DNA from: Auxenochlorella pyrenoidosa
Lineage: Eukaryota; Chlorophyta; Trebouxiophyceae; Chlorellales; Chlorellaceae
DNA length: 64,000 bases
NCBI GenBank assembly: GCA_001430745.1
Contig: KQ482040.1
Location: forward strand, 439,500 to 503,499
Reading direction: 5' to 3'
Part shown: one piece after another, positions 46,052-60,543 of the stretch
Numbering within the stretch: the stretch's first letter is position 1
Layout: each line of letters starts with the position of its first letter
Program-made: the position numbers and the translations under genes
Notes under the pieces: model-generated
What the model saw: the letters and a program-made list of their open reading frames with translations, nothing else
Databases searched by the model: none
Told to the model about the DNA's origin: nothing

Positions 46052-48307
46052 AAGGTGGTGGCCGTCAAGGCCCCCGGCTTTGGCGAGCGCAAGTCCTCCT
46101 ACCTGGAGGACATTGCCATCCTGACTGGTGAGGCAACCCTGGCAGCAGCGCAAAATGCCACCGGCGCAGCCTCCTCCCCTCTCTGCTGAGGTGCAGCACC
46201 CACCCTGCTGTGGATGTGAATGTCTGAGTTGCAGCCGCCTGGCCCGCACTGCCTTCCTTGCAATGAAGCCGCCACTGACTCCCGGTCTGAACCCCGCTGC
46301 TCGCGCTTCCTGCAGGCGGCCAGCTGGTGAAGGATGAGCTGGGCATCAGCCTGGACAAGGCCGACGACTCCATCCTGGGCACCGCCGCCAAGGTGGGTCG
46401 GCAGGCCAGGGCGAGCCGGCCTGATGCCATCGGCGTCTGTAGCCTATAGCCAGCATGGACAACCCTGCGCCGTGGCGTGTATAAGCCTGAGTTTGCATGC
46501 CTGTGATACATATCTGGGCTCAAACATGAACTGTTCCTTCCGCAGGTGTCCGTGAGCAAGGAGCACATTACCATTGTGGGCGACGGCAGCACCCAGGCGG
46601 ACGTTGAGGCGCGCGTGAAGCAGATCAAGAACCTGGTGGCGGAGGTGAGCCACTCGGGTTGCAGCTCGCAATGCTGTCAACTTGTCCAAGGCAGTGTTGG
46701 GTGATCTGTCAACAGAAAGGGTCAATCACTGGCAATCTGCCTGGTGGTTTGCCAGCATTGTGTTTTGCGTGCGCCTCCTCACTCCTGCATCCTGCTGCTG
46801 CTGCCGCTCTCCCGCAGACCGAGGCCGAGTACGAGAAGGAGAAGCTGAACGAGCGCATCGCCCGCCTCAGCGGCGGCGTGGCGGTCATCCAGGTGCGGCA
46901 ACAAGCACAGCATGGGAGGGTAGCAGAAGAACACGTTGCATAACATGCACCGAATGCAGGCCTGTGACCCTTGGCATGGCAAGCCCATGCCGGCCCTGAC
47001 CATGCATTTGGTTCTTCATGGTGTTGCCCGCTGCAGGTGGGCGCCCAGACCGAGACTGAGCTCAAGGAGAAGAAGCTGCGCGTCGAGGACGCCCTGAACG
47101 CCACCAAGGCGGCCGTGGAGGAGGGCATCGTCACCGGCGGCGGCTGCACCCTGCTGCGCCTGTCCAACATGGTGGACGCCTTCAAGGGCACCCTGACCGA
47201 CGACGAGCAGAAGGTGGGCCCCGGCCGCGGTTGGCTACCCTTTCCTCTTTGTCGGAGACGAGATCAGCAGCGGCCTGGCTCTTCCCAGAGCAGGGAGGAG
47301 GGCACGTGTGCCTGGCACCCGGCCAGCTGACCCAGGCATGCCGTGCCGCTCAACCATGCTGTGCGCACGCCCGGCCTCTGCAGATCGGCGCCGACATCGT
47401 GAAGCGCGCGCTGCCCTACTCGCTCAAGCTGATCGCCAACAACGCGGGCGACAACGGCAGCGTGGTCATGCAGGTCAGCTGCTCCTTTCGGCCCTGCCGG
47501 CCGACAGTGTTTTTCCACAAGCTTGTCCCGCCGCACTTGGTACACACGCCTGCATAATTTCTGCTTCTGCACTGAGGCTGCATGGGAAAAGCAAGGCATA
47601 AGCGGAAGCTGTGCGCGCAACTCACAACCTCGCCTGTTCCCCGCCTCGGCCTGGCTCCCTGCCTGCAGCGGGTGCTGGAGGACGGCAACCCCAACTTTGG
47701 CTACAACGCCGCCACCGGCAAGTTTGAGGACCTGATGGCGGCCGGCATCATCGACCCCGCCAAGGTGCGCCTGCTGCCAAGCCGCCCATAGCGGGCCGGC
47801 ATGGGCTGGGGGGAGGTTGTGTCTGGGCCCTGCGCTGCGGCACGCACGGCTGTGGACGAGGCCGGGCTGTCAAAAGGCGGCTGCGTTCCTTTGGGGCAGT
47901 GCACAGCGCTCTGCAGTGGTGCTCCTGCCAGGCTGAGCACTGCACCCCGTAGCGTGCGCTGCCGCCAGTCGTGAGCTGCATGCCTTGTCTGGGCACTGAA
48001 ATATGCTGCTTGATGCGTTTGTGCCCTGCAGGTGATCCGCTGCGCCCTGGAGAACGCCGCCTCCGTCGCCAAGACCTTCCTGACCAGCGACGTGAGTGCG
48101 GGCGTGCGTGATGCCTCCTGTTGGCAGTTGGGCATGTGCATGACATGAGCCCTGCAAGATGCTTGCCACCACTTGCCATGCAGACGCATAGTGCTGTCGT
48201 GCCTCATGTGCCCTCCATCTGCTCGTTCCCCGCAGGTCGTGGTGACCCAGATCCCTGAGCCCGAGGCCGCTGGTGCTGGCGCTGGCGACATGATGGGCGG
48301 CTACTAG
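43801..48307 (+). CDS. CPN60B: Chloroplast chaperonin 60 subunit beta
   Basis: Type I (GroEL-like) chaperonin of the plastid stroma; folds imported proteins, including Rubisco subunits, with ATP. Sixteen exons in phase give 579 residues: 43801-43834, 43989-44113, 44387-44563, 44736-44852, 45038-45160, 45408-45569, 45679-45813, 46007-46127, 46316-46392, 46546-46644, 46818-46892, 47037-47213, 47384-47473, 47669-47764, 48032-48091, 48236-48307. The transit peptide covers about 40 residues and ends near [15 protein letters not shown]-site motifs: [20 protein letters not shown] and [14 protein letters not shown], plus GGGCTLLRL late in the protein. Beta-type blocks: [71 protein letters not shown]. 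The tail is [11 protein letters not shown]. Oddity: the 3' splice site before exon 7 reads TTGCCG|GTGGCGGAG instead of the expected CAG; an AG at 45686-45687 would drop three residues (VAE). Exon 7 start is therefore uncertain. Confidence 0.95.
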
Positions 48308-49123
48308 GCTGCCAAATGCTGCTAGCCGGGCAAAAGGTGCTGGGGCACGCGTGGCTCGCAGATTCTGCAGCCGGCGCAGCGCATTGGCTGCGCTGCGGGC
48401 GGGTACCACATGCTTTGTGGCCTGCCCCGCGCCGGTCCGGCGGCCTTGCCTGGCCTTTTGACCTTCCTACTTCGTTTCTCGCTCCCCACCTTTCCCAGCG
48501 CCGCATTTCATTCCCTGCTCTCCCTGCCCATGCTAAAACAAACCTCCTGAACGCACCTCCTGCCGGGGGCCGCTGTATGTCAGCGGGCTTATTCCATGAT
48601 GTTTAACCGGCTCACGGATGCATGCAGCAAGCAATTCATCTCTCAGTAGTATGGGCACGGTTGCGTTTCCGCAAGGCACAGCTACATGAACACGGAGTGC
48701 ATGCGGCCAGCAAAAAACGCGCAGCTTGCGGTGACGCTGGCATGAACGGCACAGACCCGCCCCTTCAGCTTGGCAGCTCGCATGTGATCGCGACAGCACC
48801 TTTTGATCCACAGAGAGTGCGCGATCAAGCTAGAGTTGGAATCCAAGCACGCAAAGCCGGCGTTTCTCCAGTGCAAATGGTAAAGGCCGGCACTGATACA
48901 GCATCAGCTTTGCAAATGCAGATGTGCCGATTGTAGCAGTCAACCAGCAGCGGGTGTGTAGAGAGAGTGAGATCGCCAGTGCGCAGCGTGATGGGCCTGC
49001 TGAGCAGCCATCCTGTCGCTATCCTTTCTGCTGAACTGCAGACACGCATCGCCCGTTAGTTGCCAGGCCCCCGGGGAAGTACATCTTGTTCGTTCACACC
49101 CCCGCGGAGCTTAGCTCTACACC
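48308..49123. other. Intergenic region between Cpn60 beta and porphobilinogen deaminase
   Basis: 816 bases without a recognised gene. It holds the Cpn60 beta 3' flank and the promoter and 5' UTR of the next gene. No clear TGTAA or TATA element could be assigned. Confidence 0.45.
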
Positions 49124-51796
<2,673 letters not shown>

Positions 51797-52556
51797 ACTC
51801 TCATCTGACCTGTGGACGCTGCGGCTCGCCCCCGGCGCCGCAACCACCTAGGCAAACGCATTCAAGGCACCGCAATTTATCGGTGCACCCGCCACCCCCC
51901 CTCCCAACAGCTGGCCCCTTACTTCCTTGTGTGCTTTCTCATTTTCCCTTTGCTGTCAGCTCTTGCACGCTCTTCCTGGCTGTATCACACACCGGATACT
52001 TCCTTCTGCTCTACTCTCTGCTTGCTCACTTCCCTCTTGCTAAATCTTGCTCCTGACCTTATCAACCTCCTGTAATGCATTCAGTCTGCCATGAGTGGAC
52101 AGCTGCAAGGACAGAGGGCATCAGACAGCACACAACCATGCCGGGCAAGGCCCGGAGATTTCCACAAACTGCTGGCTCAGACGGCTGGCTCCTTGCGGCA
52201 ATTGGCCAGCCTGTTGCCATGCTGCTGTTCCCACATGGGCAGCACTGGGCTCTGCTGCCGCAATCAAGGATGTCATTTTCAAGCGGGGCGAGCCATCGTG
52301 CAACATATGTGGCTCAGGTCAAAAGGTCCTTGTCACATCCAGCAGTAAGAGGCAGAGAACACGGAGCAGCAGGGAGAGAGAAGCAGAGAGAGAGAGAGAG
52401 AGCGGCGAACAGGAGTGCAAGGGGAGCAAAACTTGCGCTGGAGCCTTGGCAGGCGAGGAGACGCCTGCAGGACCGGCGGTCATTCAAGGTTGCTGCGGGA
52501 GGGATTGCAAAGCGAGCTCGAGGAGCCGAGCGGTCGGGAAACCCCACTCGGGTCCA
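51797..52556. other. Convergent 3' flanks of porphobilinogen deaminase and the Gly-rich membrane protein gene
   Basis: No gene recognised. TGTAA at 52071-52075, 275 bases past the deaminase stop, is a weak poly(A) candidate. A GA dinucleotide run lies at about 52386-52401. Open frames on the plus strand around 52075-52916 show no family signature. Confidence 0.45.
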
Positions 52557-53894
52557 TCACTCGTCTCCCTCCTCCTCATCCTCGTCCTCAGACTCTGCTG
52601 CCGCATACTTGGAGATGACCGCCTCCTCCACATTGCCCAGCCCCTCCTTCTTGCTCAGGTCCACCTTCAGTGGGAAGGCACAGGAAGGAAAGCATGCAAT
52701 GTCACTGCCTGGGGAGCAAGCTTGCAAGCAGCACATGTGAATTGCACGTGCTCTGCTCTCCTGCTGCATGCATGGGACGCGACAGGTGGTGTGCATGAGG
52801 CGGCGGACACGGGCTCTGCGCGACCAGATGCTGAACCTGCTCGCCCCTCGGTGCAGCGCTTTGCTGTAGCATGCCATTGGATCCATGCTAAATTCAGCAG
52901 GGTGACGACCATCTGATGTCCAACCCTCCGCCCGCTCCAGCAAGCGCACCTGCGGCATCGCCTGTTGCCGCGCCATCTGCGCCCGCGGGTTGCCGTCCAG
53001 CCGCATCACCATGCGCACCAGCCGGCCCAGCAGGCGCAGGAGCGGCTGCCAGAGGGCGAGCGCACCCAGCGCCGCGGCAAACAGCAGGATTGTGCCGATG
53101 GTCTTCAGCAGGCCAGAGGCGCCGCGCTTGAAGCCGTCGAACCAGTCGCCAAAGTCAAAGCCGCCGCCGCTGCCGCCGCCACCGCCGCCGCCGCCGCCGC
53201 CTGCAGGAAGCGGAAAATGGTCAGTATGAATTCGATCATGCGGGAGAAAAGGCAGCGAAAGTCCAGCACGGCGTGCTTTTGGGGGGAATTGGGCGCACGA
53301 TCCAACACACGCTCAGCGACAGCATCACCAGGCGCTTCTCACCACCGCCGCCGCCGCCGCTGCCACGACGCTTCAGCTCACGCTCCTCGGCTGCCTTGAA
53401 AGGATCCTTCTTTCCCTGCAGCATCAGTCCAGTGCTGGAGAGGCCTGTGAGAGGCCTGCAACGGCTGGGACATGGACCAAAGCAGCCGGCATGGCAGAGA
53501 GCGCGGGACCGCCCTGCAGTGAGCTCATTTGAGGCCCTACCTTGAAGGCATCCTGCAGCGCCTTGCGTGCCGCATCCTGCAGGAAGCGCACAAAGAGCAG
53601 ATGTCAGTGGGAAAACGTAGCATGATCCAGACGGCTGCAGGAGAGCGGTGCCTACCCAGTCGCACAGCGAAGGCGGCAGCCGCCACCCAGCAGCAAGGGG
53701 AAGGTTGAGCGGCGCGTCCCAGAGTAGCGTTTCCTCACCTCCTTGTCACCACCTCCCTTGCCAAAGGCTCGCGCCACCGTGGTGGTGCTGCGGGGCCGAG
53801 TGGCAAGCAGAGGGCTCCTCTGTGGCCTGCTCGGCAGCCTGGCATGGCCAGCCAGGCTGCCAGTGATGCCGGAGGCTGCCGCCAGCACCGCCAT
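52557..53894 (-). CDS. Gly-rich, probably plastid-targeted, single-span membrane protein of unknown function
   Basis: Not recognised as a named protein. Five exons in phase give 207 residues: 53894-53739, 53576-53541, 53415-53343, 53200-52950, 52664-52557. Residues 1-45 look like a chloroplast transit peptide (Ala/Ser/Thr/Arg-rich, no acids, ending RSTTTVARAF). Next is a short charged helix (DAARKALQDAFKGKKDPFKA, AEERELKRRG), then a run of about 15 Gly with one Ser (residues about 84-102). The motif FDFGDWFDGFKRG sits just before one hydrophobic helix at about 119-140 (LLKTIGTILLFAAALGALAL). A basic/amphipathic stretch (LLRLLGRLVRMVMRLDG) follows, and an acidic tail ESEDEDEEEGDE ends the protein. 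The poly-Gly plus single helix suggests an envelope or thylakoid protein (inference). The final acceptor is TGAAG rather than the usual TGCAG. The start is the first true ATG in frame. Confidence 0.75.
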
Positions 53895-53941
53895 ACTCCC
53901 TGCTGAGGCTGGGAAGCGAGCTATCTGCAAAAAACGCTGCC

Positions 53942-53952
53942 CTTATATATGC
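53942..53952 (-). promoter_or_regulatory. Probable TATA box of the Gly-rich membrane protein gene
   Basis: On the minus strand the sequence reads CATATATAAGG, a good TATA box, about 50 bases upstream of the ATG at 53894. The gap between this gene and the divergent Nudix gene is only about 220 bases, so both promoters are compact. Confidence 0.45.
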
Positions 53953-54115
53953 CTGTCAACTCCTACTGCACAGTGAACAGTGTATATGACAATGTATTGT
54001 GTTTGCAACCCTTCTGGCCTCCCTTGCACGGCCCGCATCCGGCTGGCAGACCACGCTCAGCAGGGCCGCCAATTTAGAGGCCCAGTCGCACCTGCAGTAT
54101 GATCGAGTGGTCGAC

Positions 54116-56081
54116 ATGATCGGTTCAGCCCTTGGGCACGCAGGGCACATCAGCAAGGTGTTCCGCTGCCAGGCCTGGGCAGCCTTGAGGCCCTCCCCAC
54201 CACCTACTGGCGGCATGGCTGCAAGAATAATGCAGACAGATGCAGGCAGCAGCCGCAAGCATCCCCCGGGAGTGACGGCGGCAGCGTCGGCGGCACCTGC
54301 AACGACGTCTGCTGCAGCAGCCGCATCCATCTTTGAGGCTGCCATCCCGCAACTCATGAAATACGTCGACTTTTGCAACAATGGAGCAGCGGCCGCAGCG
54401 GCGGGCGAGTTCCTGCCCTTGACAGTGGAGGGCCGGGCAGTGGGCTACCTGCGGCCCAGGTGGGGAGGGCAGTGGGCATTGTGTGCCATGTGCGCCTGCC
54501 TGCATGTACTTGCATGTTTGCCCGCGACCATGAAAAGCCTGTGAAGGTGCGAGACCTTTGCCTAGCAAACGTGCCAACCCGCTTGCGCCAACCTGCTCAG
54601 TGCACGTGGTCATGCTGCCTTGCTCCCTCCTCCATGCCCTGCCGTGGTACAGCTTTGCGCAGCGACTGCTCGAGTTTTCCGACGTCTTCCAGACAAGCAG
54701 CAGCAGCGGCAGCCCCTCTGGCAGCGACAGCGGCGGCGGCGGCGGCGCCCCTGCCGCCGTGGCTGTGAACCCAGCACTGGCCACGCAGCAGCAGCGCACA
54801 GAAGCCATTGCCGGGGTGCTCGAGCAGCTGCGGTCAGAGGGGCTGATAGAGGGGTGGCGCAACGAGCTCTACCCAGCTGTCCAGGCCTTCCATGACGAAC
54901 CTGCCTTTCTGATTGAGCGCGCCGCAGCGCCGCACTTTGGCATCAAGGCTTACGGTGAGGCGGCGCGGCTGGCTCTTACTGGCAATCGTTATAAGCTTTC
55001 GTTGCTTTGAATGCAGAGCACACGCATCCGCCACCCCTGTAAAGGGACGGTTGCTACGCAATGGGGCACCTTGCCTGGCACCTGATTTATTGGCGGCTGA
55101 GCCGCACGTGCTGCAGCAGTTGGCTGCAGGACCGTCATGCGCTCGATTTGCCCACCGCCACTCCTGGCTGCGCTCCTTTCCCGGCTCCAGGTGTGCACAT
55201 CAACGGCTATGTCACGCTGCCAGATGGCAGCAAGGAGCTCTGGGTGGCCAAGCGCAGCAGCACCAAGCCGACCTGGCCGGGAAAGCTGGACCACATCGCG
55301 GCGGGCGGGCAGCCCCACGGACTCGGGTGGGATGCGCTGCATGTTTCTGTGTGGGGTCGGGGTGCGCGCTTGAAGTGCCCAGCGCCGCCAGCCCCTGCAT
55401 GGCAGAGTGCCGATCAAGTATGAGCACAACGCTGCGTTATGACACCTGTCTCTCTCGCTGCCTGCCCTGCAGCTGCATGGAGAATGTGGTCAAGGAGTGC
55501 GAAGAGGAGGCCAGCATCCCCCCTGAGCTGGCAGCGCGCGCCAAGCCGGTTGGGGCAGTCAGCTACACCTCGCTGCAGCCAGCAGGCCTCAAGCGCGACG
55601 TGCTCTTCTGCTTCGACCTGGAACTGCCCGCGGACTTTGAGCCGCAGCCACTGGTAAGCACCTCTTAAGGGACCTGCTTCAATGAGGGGCTGGTCCAGCT
55701 TGGGGTTGAATCAGCTTTCAGCCCATATGATGCTTGATCGCAGATCAAGCCATGCATACTCTATGTCAACGAACCACCGTGCCTGAACATGTCTGCACGC
55801 ATGTAGATGCCCAGCGTGTTTCCATCTCCCACATGCTGGGACTGTGCTCTTGCCCCTCCCTGTGCCTGCCTGTTGCACACTGGCAGGACTGCGAGGTGGA
55901 AAGCTTCATGCGCGTGTCCATGCCGCGGCTCTGCGAGCTGCTGACCAGCGACGAGGGCCTCTGGAAGGAGAACTGCACCCTCGTCATCATGCACTGGCTG
56001 GCCCGCCACGGCTACCTCACGCCAGACCAGAAGGGCTACCTGGAGCTGCTCAGTCGCTTGCAGAGCGGCGACTGCTCCTGA
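54116..56081 (+). CDS. DUF4743-Nudix hydrolase (NUDT20/24-like), possibly plastid
   Basis: Five exons in phase: 54116-54459, 54653-54954, 55191-55326, 55473-55653, 55887-56081, 385 residues from this ATG or 352 from the in-frame ATG at 54215 (MAARIMQTDAG). The N-terminal DUF4743 part contains MKYVDFCNN, FLPLTVEGRAVGYLRP, EGLIEGWRNELYPA and APHFGIKAYGVHINGYV. The Nudix part contains WVAKRS-STKPTWPGKLD, IAAGGQPHGLGCMENVVKEC and the EEEA of the modified Nudix box, then GAVSYTSLQPAGLKRDVLFC and DCEVESFMRVSMPRL. The same architecture in Arabidopsis NUDT20/NUDT24 and yeast YJR142W hydrolyses oxidised thiamin diphosphates, and that role is the best guess here. A Ser/Gly linker with SGSPSGSDSGGGGG interrupts DUF4743. 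Plastid targeting is plausible by homology, but the N terminus is not decisive. Confidence 0.88.
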
Positions 56082-56917
56082 GCAGAGCAGCTTCCGATGT
56101 CGCGTGTTTTTGCTCTTCTGCTCATCCATGCTGCATCTCATGTAGCCACGTGCAGCATGCTGAGCAGCTTATGACAGGGGGGGTGGGCCAGCTGGCTTGG
56201 ACGGATCGAGCATTCAGACCGTACCAGTGGAAAGCACTCATAACCCCCTGTTTGGTGCATGCAGCTGTAGCTGCCAATCATTGAAACAGGCTGAGAGGGA
56301 AAATGGAATTGGCATGAGTTATGTGGTGAGCGCCGGCGCCCGGTGCTGCCGGCGCTTTGTGCTGACGGCCTCGACAGGCTCAATGGTTTGGCGGCTCTGC
56401 AGCCTCGGAAGACCAACAGATCGTTTAATCCTGCCAGCTCGTTCACTCCATTTGGGCACACGTAGCTTTCGGGAGGAGGCTTTCGGGAAAGCCTGGGGTG
56501 CAACAACGTGCGATCCTGTTGGCTTCTACAACTAACGACTGTCGAAACGAGCGTGAGCAGGTAAGGAAAGGCGCTGAGGAGCGCGCGCCTGGCGGAAGTG
56601 GTCCCGAACGAACCTCTTGCTGCACCAAAAGCATTCTTTGATGGCTGCGGGGGCGATCGAAGCAATCGAAGAGGCTTTGGCAGCCCGGCGTGCGCCGAAC
56701 GGCCGCCCCAGCGTGGCCAACCCTCCAGCGGCGGCGCTGCGGCGCGCCTCTCAGTGGCGCCGCAGCACCCTGCGTCATCTGAGCCAACGTGTCCACCCTC
56801 CAGATATCATGTTCTGTAGACCACTTATCTGTCGACCAGTTGTGACGTACATGTGCCCCTCTGCACTCTCTGCCCTTGACAGGTGGCGCCGCAGGCGCCA
56901 TCACGGCCCCACCTGCC
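56082..56917. other. Intergenic region upstream of the ATG18-like gene
   Basis: 836 bases with no recognised exon. ATG codons at 56641 and elsewhere open frames out of phase with the PROPPIN. An upstream non-coding exon ending near 56880 (TTGACAG before GTGGCGCC) is possible. Confidence 0.4.
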
Positions 56918-59559
56918 ATGAGCCACCGCAAGCCACTGGCCAGTCTGTTGGGGTTTGGATTCAACCAGGACGCCGGATGCTTTTCAGCAGGCACACTCCA
57001 AGGCTTCCGGGTGTTCAACTGTGAACCATACAAGGAGCAGGTAGGCTGAGAATATTTGCGATGGCAGCACCCGCTGCTTTCACTTGATCTTTCTTTCCCC
57101 GGAACTCCAGGCACAAGCAGCACAGCGCAATGTTTGTTATTCTGTTGCATGCGCCTGCAGGATGCATGTTTTGAGAGGCTGTGTTATCATCTGTCAGCTG
57201 CATACTGTGTGCACATGTCACCTGTGCACCATGCAGACATGTGCGTGCAACAGGGCTACCAGCTGGCTCCACCGTTCTTTGCTGGTTCCTTGGATGCAGT
57301 TCCGCCGCGAATTCGAGAATGGTGGAGTTGCCGTCGTGGAGATGCTCTTCCGCTGCAACATCCTGGCACTGGTCGGCGGCGGGCCTGTGCCCAAGTATCC
57401 GCCAAACAAGGGTGAGTTTGCAGGCGCTTGGCGCATGGACTCACGCACCTGAGGTGCCACCCTGATATGCAGCATGCTTGCGGCATCGCAGCAAGTGCAG
57501 GCACAGCTTCAGGCAGTCTCTTGTGCTGGTTCTGCGGCAAGGCTAGCTGCGGCGCTCCTTGCCATCCCTGCAGTGATGATTTGGGATGACCACCAGGGGC
57601 GGGCGATTGGAGAGCTGTCCTTCCGCAACAGCGTGAGCTTGGCACTCCGCTCCGCGCAGTGCTCGCTCGTTTATTCCTTTCCATGACAGCCGGCAGACTT
57701 CTGCTGTCGGTTCTCGCGAAGCGAAGAGTCCTTAATTTGCGGCTGACGCTGTTTGATCATTGTCCGGTATTGGTCATTTGCAGGTGCACGCTGTGCGCCT
57801 GCGCAAGGACCGCATCGCAGTGGCGCTGGAGCACCGCGTGCTGGTCTACAACTTTGCAGGTGTGCTTGCACAGGGAAGACTGCAGGCTTTAGTTGTGTGC
57901 AATTTTCATGTCTGCGAAGCAGGGTGCACCGCAAGACAGCATTTGATTGCAGACCAATAGCGCCGGTATAACACTCGGTTGCGGCACCCAGAGTGAGCCT
58001 GTTGGCAGCTCGCTGCAATTTTGCCACATCGACACATGTTTCCAGGGCTGAAGTGCGTGCATTTCCAACCTGCCCACATGGGCTCACTCTGCCTGCCTGG
58101 CTGCTGCAGACCTGCGGCTGCTGCACACAATAGAGACGCTGAGCAACCCAAACGGCCTGCTAGCGCTGTCGCCCAGTGCGGATGCAGCAGTGCTGGCATG
58201 CCCGGGGCTGCACCCCGGCCAGGTGGGCAGGATCAGGTTGATGATGACTCCCGACAGGTGGCTGCCCGATTGGCCACTGGCATCTGCTGCTGTGCAACAA
58301 TGCAGGCATTCTGCCCTCGTCCTGCGCATCACTTCAATTGGCAGGCATTATTAAGTCTCAAATACTCCTCCTACAAATTCACTCTCGCACACTCCAGGTG
58401 CGTGTGGAGCTCTACGACACGCGGCGCACCAAGTTTGTCTCGGCGCACAACTCGTCGCTGGCGGCGCTCGCGCTGAGCAACAACGGCAAGCTGCTTGCCA
58501 CGGCGAGCGAGAAGGGCACGCTGGTAAGGCCGACGAATAAGAGTCGGCATGATTTATGCAGCGTTGGAGAGGTGCCTGGCGCATGCTGGTGCTGGCATCA
58601 GCAGGTGCAAATCGCAGCATTTCAGCGGCCCTGCACCACCATTCTTCCCTTTTCCCAGGTGCGCGTCTTCTCCACGGCCGATGGCAGCAAGCTGCGGGAG
58701 TTGCGGCGGGGGTCTGACCCAGCAATCATCTACAGCCTGGCTTTCAGCAGGGGTGACCAGCCGGCCTGGCTGGCTGCCACCAGGCAAGCTTTGATGAGGG
58801 AATGTGAGGGCGTCATTTATGTGTGCTGGGACGTCGCTGCCGCCAAATTAGTGCAAAGTCTCATTCTTTTCGAACACGCGTACATAAACCCGGTCTGGCC
58901 ATGCTTCCCTTGCAGCGACAAGGGCACGGCGCACGTGTTCAGCCTGGCGGGACGCAAGCAGCAGCAGGGCGGCACCAGCAGCGAGGGCGGCGGCAGCGAG
59001 CAGGCGGGCGTGAATGGAGCACCGGGTGATTCTTCAACGGGCGGCAGCAGCAATCCGCTGGCCAAGCTATCGTTTGTCAGCGTGAGTGATGAGTGCTTTG
59101 TTGCAGCAGGGGCCTCTGTGCTTCCAATCTTGCTTGGCAGCGTCACAGGCCTGGCTGGGATCAGCGCTGGTCGTTGGTCGCCATGTATGCAGGACTTTTG
59201 CTGGCTTCAACAGACGCTGTCAACATGTCTTGTCCGCATTGTGCTGAGCCCTGGTGGTCAGCCTCATCAGCCGTCTGCATGGCTTGCCCCCCTCGCGTGC
59301 TGAACGGTGTGCCTCCCACAGTTTGCTGCCCTCTCTCCACTCGCGCATGCAGTCCTACTTCTCCTCAGAGCGCTCCTTTGCACAGCTGCGTCTGCCCGAC
59401 GCGCACCGCGCCGTTGTGGGCTTTGGCAAGGATCCCGGCTGCCTGCTGGTCGTCTCCTCCACCGGCGCCTTCTACAAGGCGCTCTTTGACACTGAGAAGG
59501 GCGGCAGCTGCGAGCAGCAGTCATATGTGCAGTGGATGGAGGATCCAGGGGGCGTGTAA
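56918..59559 (+). CDS. ATG18: ATG18/WIPI-type PROPPIN, autophagy phosphoinositide-binding WD40 protein
   Basis: Seven-bladed propeller that binds PI3P and PI(3,5)P2 on autophagosomal and endosomal membranes. Nine exons in phase give 368 residues: 56918-57040, 57300-57411, 57574-57632, 57784-57859, 58110-58222, 58398-58523, 58659-58783, 58916-59081, 59353-59559. Family blocks: [94 protein letters not shown], then the lipid-binding motif in [12 protein letters not shown] (LRRG form of FRRG), followed by [12 protein letters not shown]. The LRRG form and compact length resemble WIPI3/4 (WDR45 group). A Gly/Ser-rich loop (residues about 265-295) lies in the membrane-inserting blade-6 region. Intron 7 has a GC donor (CAG|GCAAGC after 58783). 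The start is the ATG directly before [15 protein letters not shown]. Confidence 0.92.
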
Positions 59560-60543
59560 GATGCAGCAGGGTGGCATAGCATGAGCAGGGGTTTTGGGCT
59601 GCATTTTGAGCGCGCTGTACACATGTAAGCATTACAGCCCCTCACAAGCAGGCACAGTGGATCGCAAGGAGCCTTACCTTGCAAGGCCACCAACAGCCCC
59701 AGTGCGTACAGTTGAGTCGGTGATAGATTGCACCACTGGAGATGTTGCATTAGGCAAGGTGCTTCATGCCCTTACCAATCAAGAGGCCAGCACGATGAAG
59801 GGCACGGGCAATGCCCTCTGGTTGCCCTTGGCTTGAGCAGTACCTTGCATTGAGTGCATGCATGCAGCAGCAAAGAACATCCTCCTGACGTGCACGCATG
59901 CTTGCAAGAACGTGGATTGTTATTGAGTGGCATGGTGCCTGCTGGGGCTGGTGTCGATGGGTGCAGTGGCTGCAGCAGGAAAATAGCTGTATAATATATC
60001 GACATAAACTGCAGTTTATGTCCAGTTAACTGCAGTACAGTCAACTGTACTGCTGAGCCTGGTTTAGACCCCAGTGCTATGTTTGAGGAGTGCGCCGGGC
60101 CTCCTGCATCGCGATCTGCTGGGAAGGCACAAGGAGCACATGCAGGGAGAGGGAGTAAGGGTGAGTGGTTCCTGCAGCCAGCACATGTGTGCCAAACTGC
60201 TTGCAACCGGAGGCCCGCACATCGCCCATGTAGATCAAGGATTGGCAGGCAAATGCACTTGTTGGGCTGCGCCGGCTGACCCTTCTGCCGCGGCTGCCGC
60301 CGCGCCGGCTGCCCCCTGTCTGCCGCCGTGGCCCTTCTACCACGGTGCCGCAAACTTCTTCTGAGGGTGTCTGGATGGGCTCGTGGGGGCAGCGCTGGGA
60401 CGCAGACAGGATGCACTTACCACCGCCTCCCCCACCGCCCCTCCCCGCCGCCTCTCCCCGCTGCAGAGCCACCCAAACTAAGTTGTCTCATCCTCGAATT
60501 CTCACCCTGCGTCGCCAGCCCCGGCGGTTTGCATCTGGAGCTC
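59560..60543. promoter_or_regulatory. Intergenic region with two adjacent palindromes
   Basis: Holds the 3' flank of the PROPPIN gene (TGTAA at 59624-59628) and the region upstream of the caspase-like gene. An AT-rich patch (59985-60000) is followed by a perfect 20-base palindrome at 60002-60021 and a 10-base-arm inverted repeat at 60032-60053. A splice-acceptor-like CTGCAG at 60461-60466 suggests the 5' UTR of the caspase-like gene may be spliced. Confidence 0.45.
60002..60053. repeat. Two neighbouring palindromes
   Basis: 60002-60021 is a perfect palindrome centred on CTGCAG. 60032-60041 (GCAGTACAGT) is the reverse complement of 60044-60053 with a 2-base spacer. Both share a TGCAGT-type core. 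Confidence 0.95.

Noticed and set aside
56641..57024. 135-codon frame beginning with a good ATG upstream of the PROPPIN
   Set aside because: It is out of frame with the conserved PROPPIN N terminus and has no family signature; probably 5' UTR or promoter.
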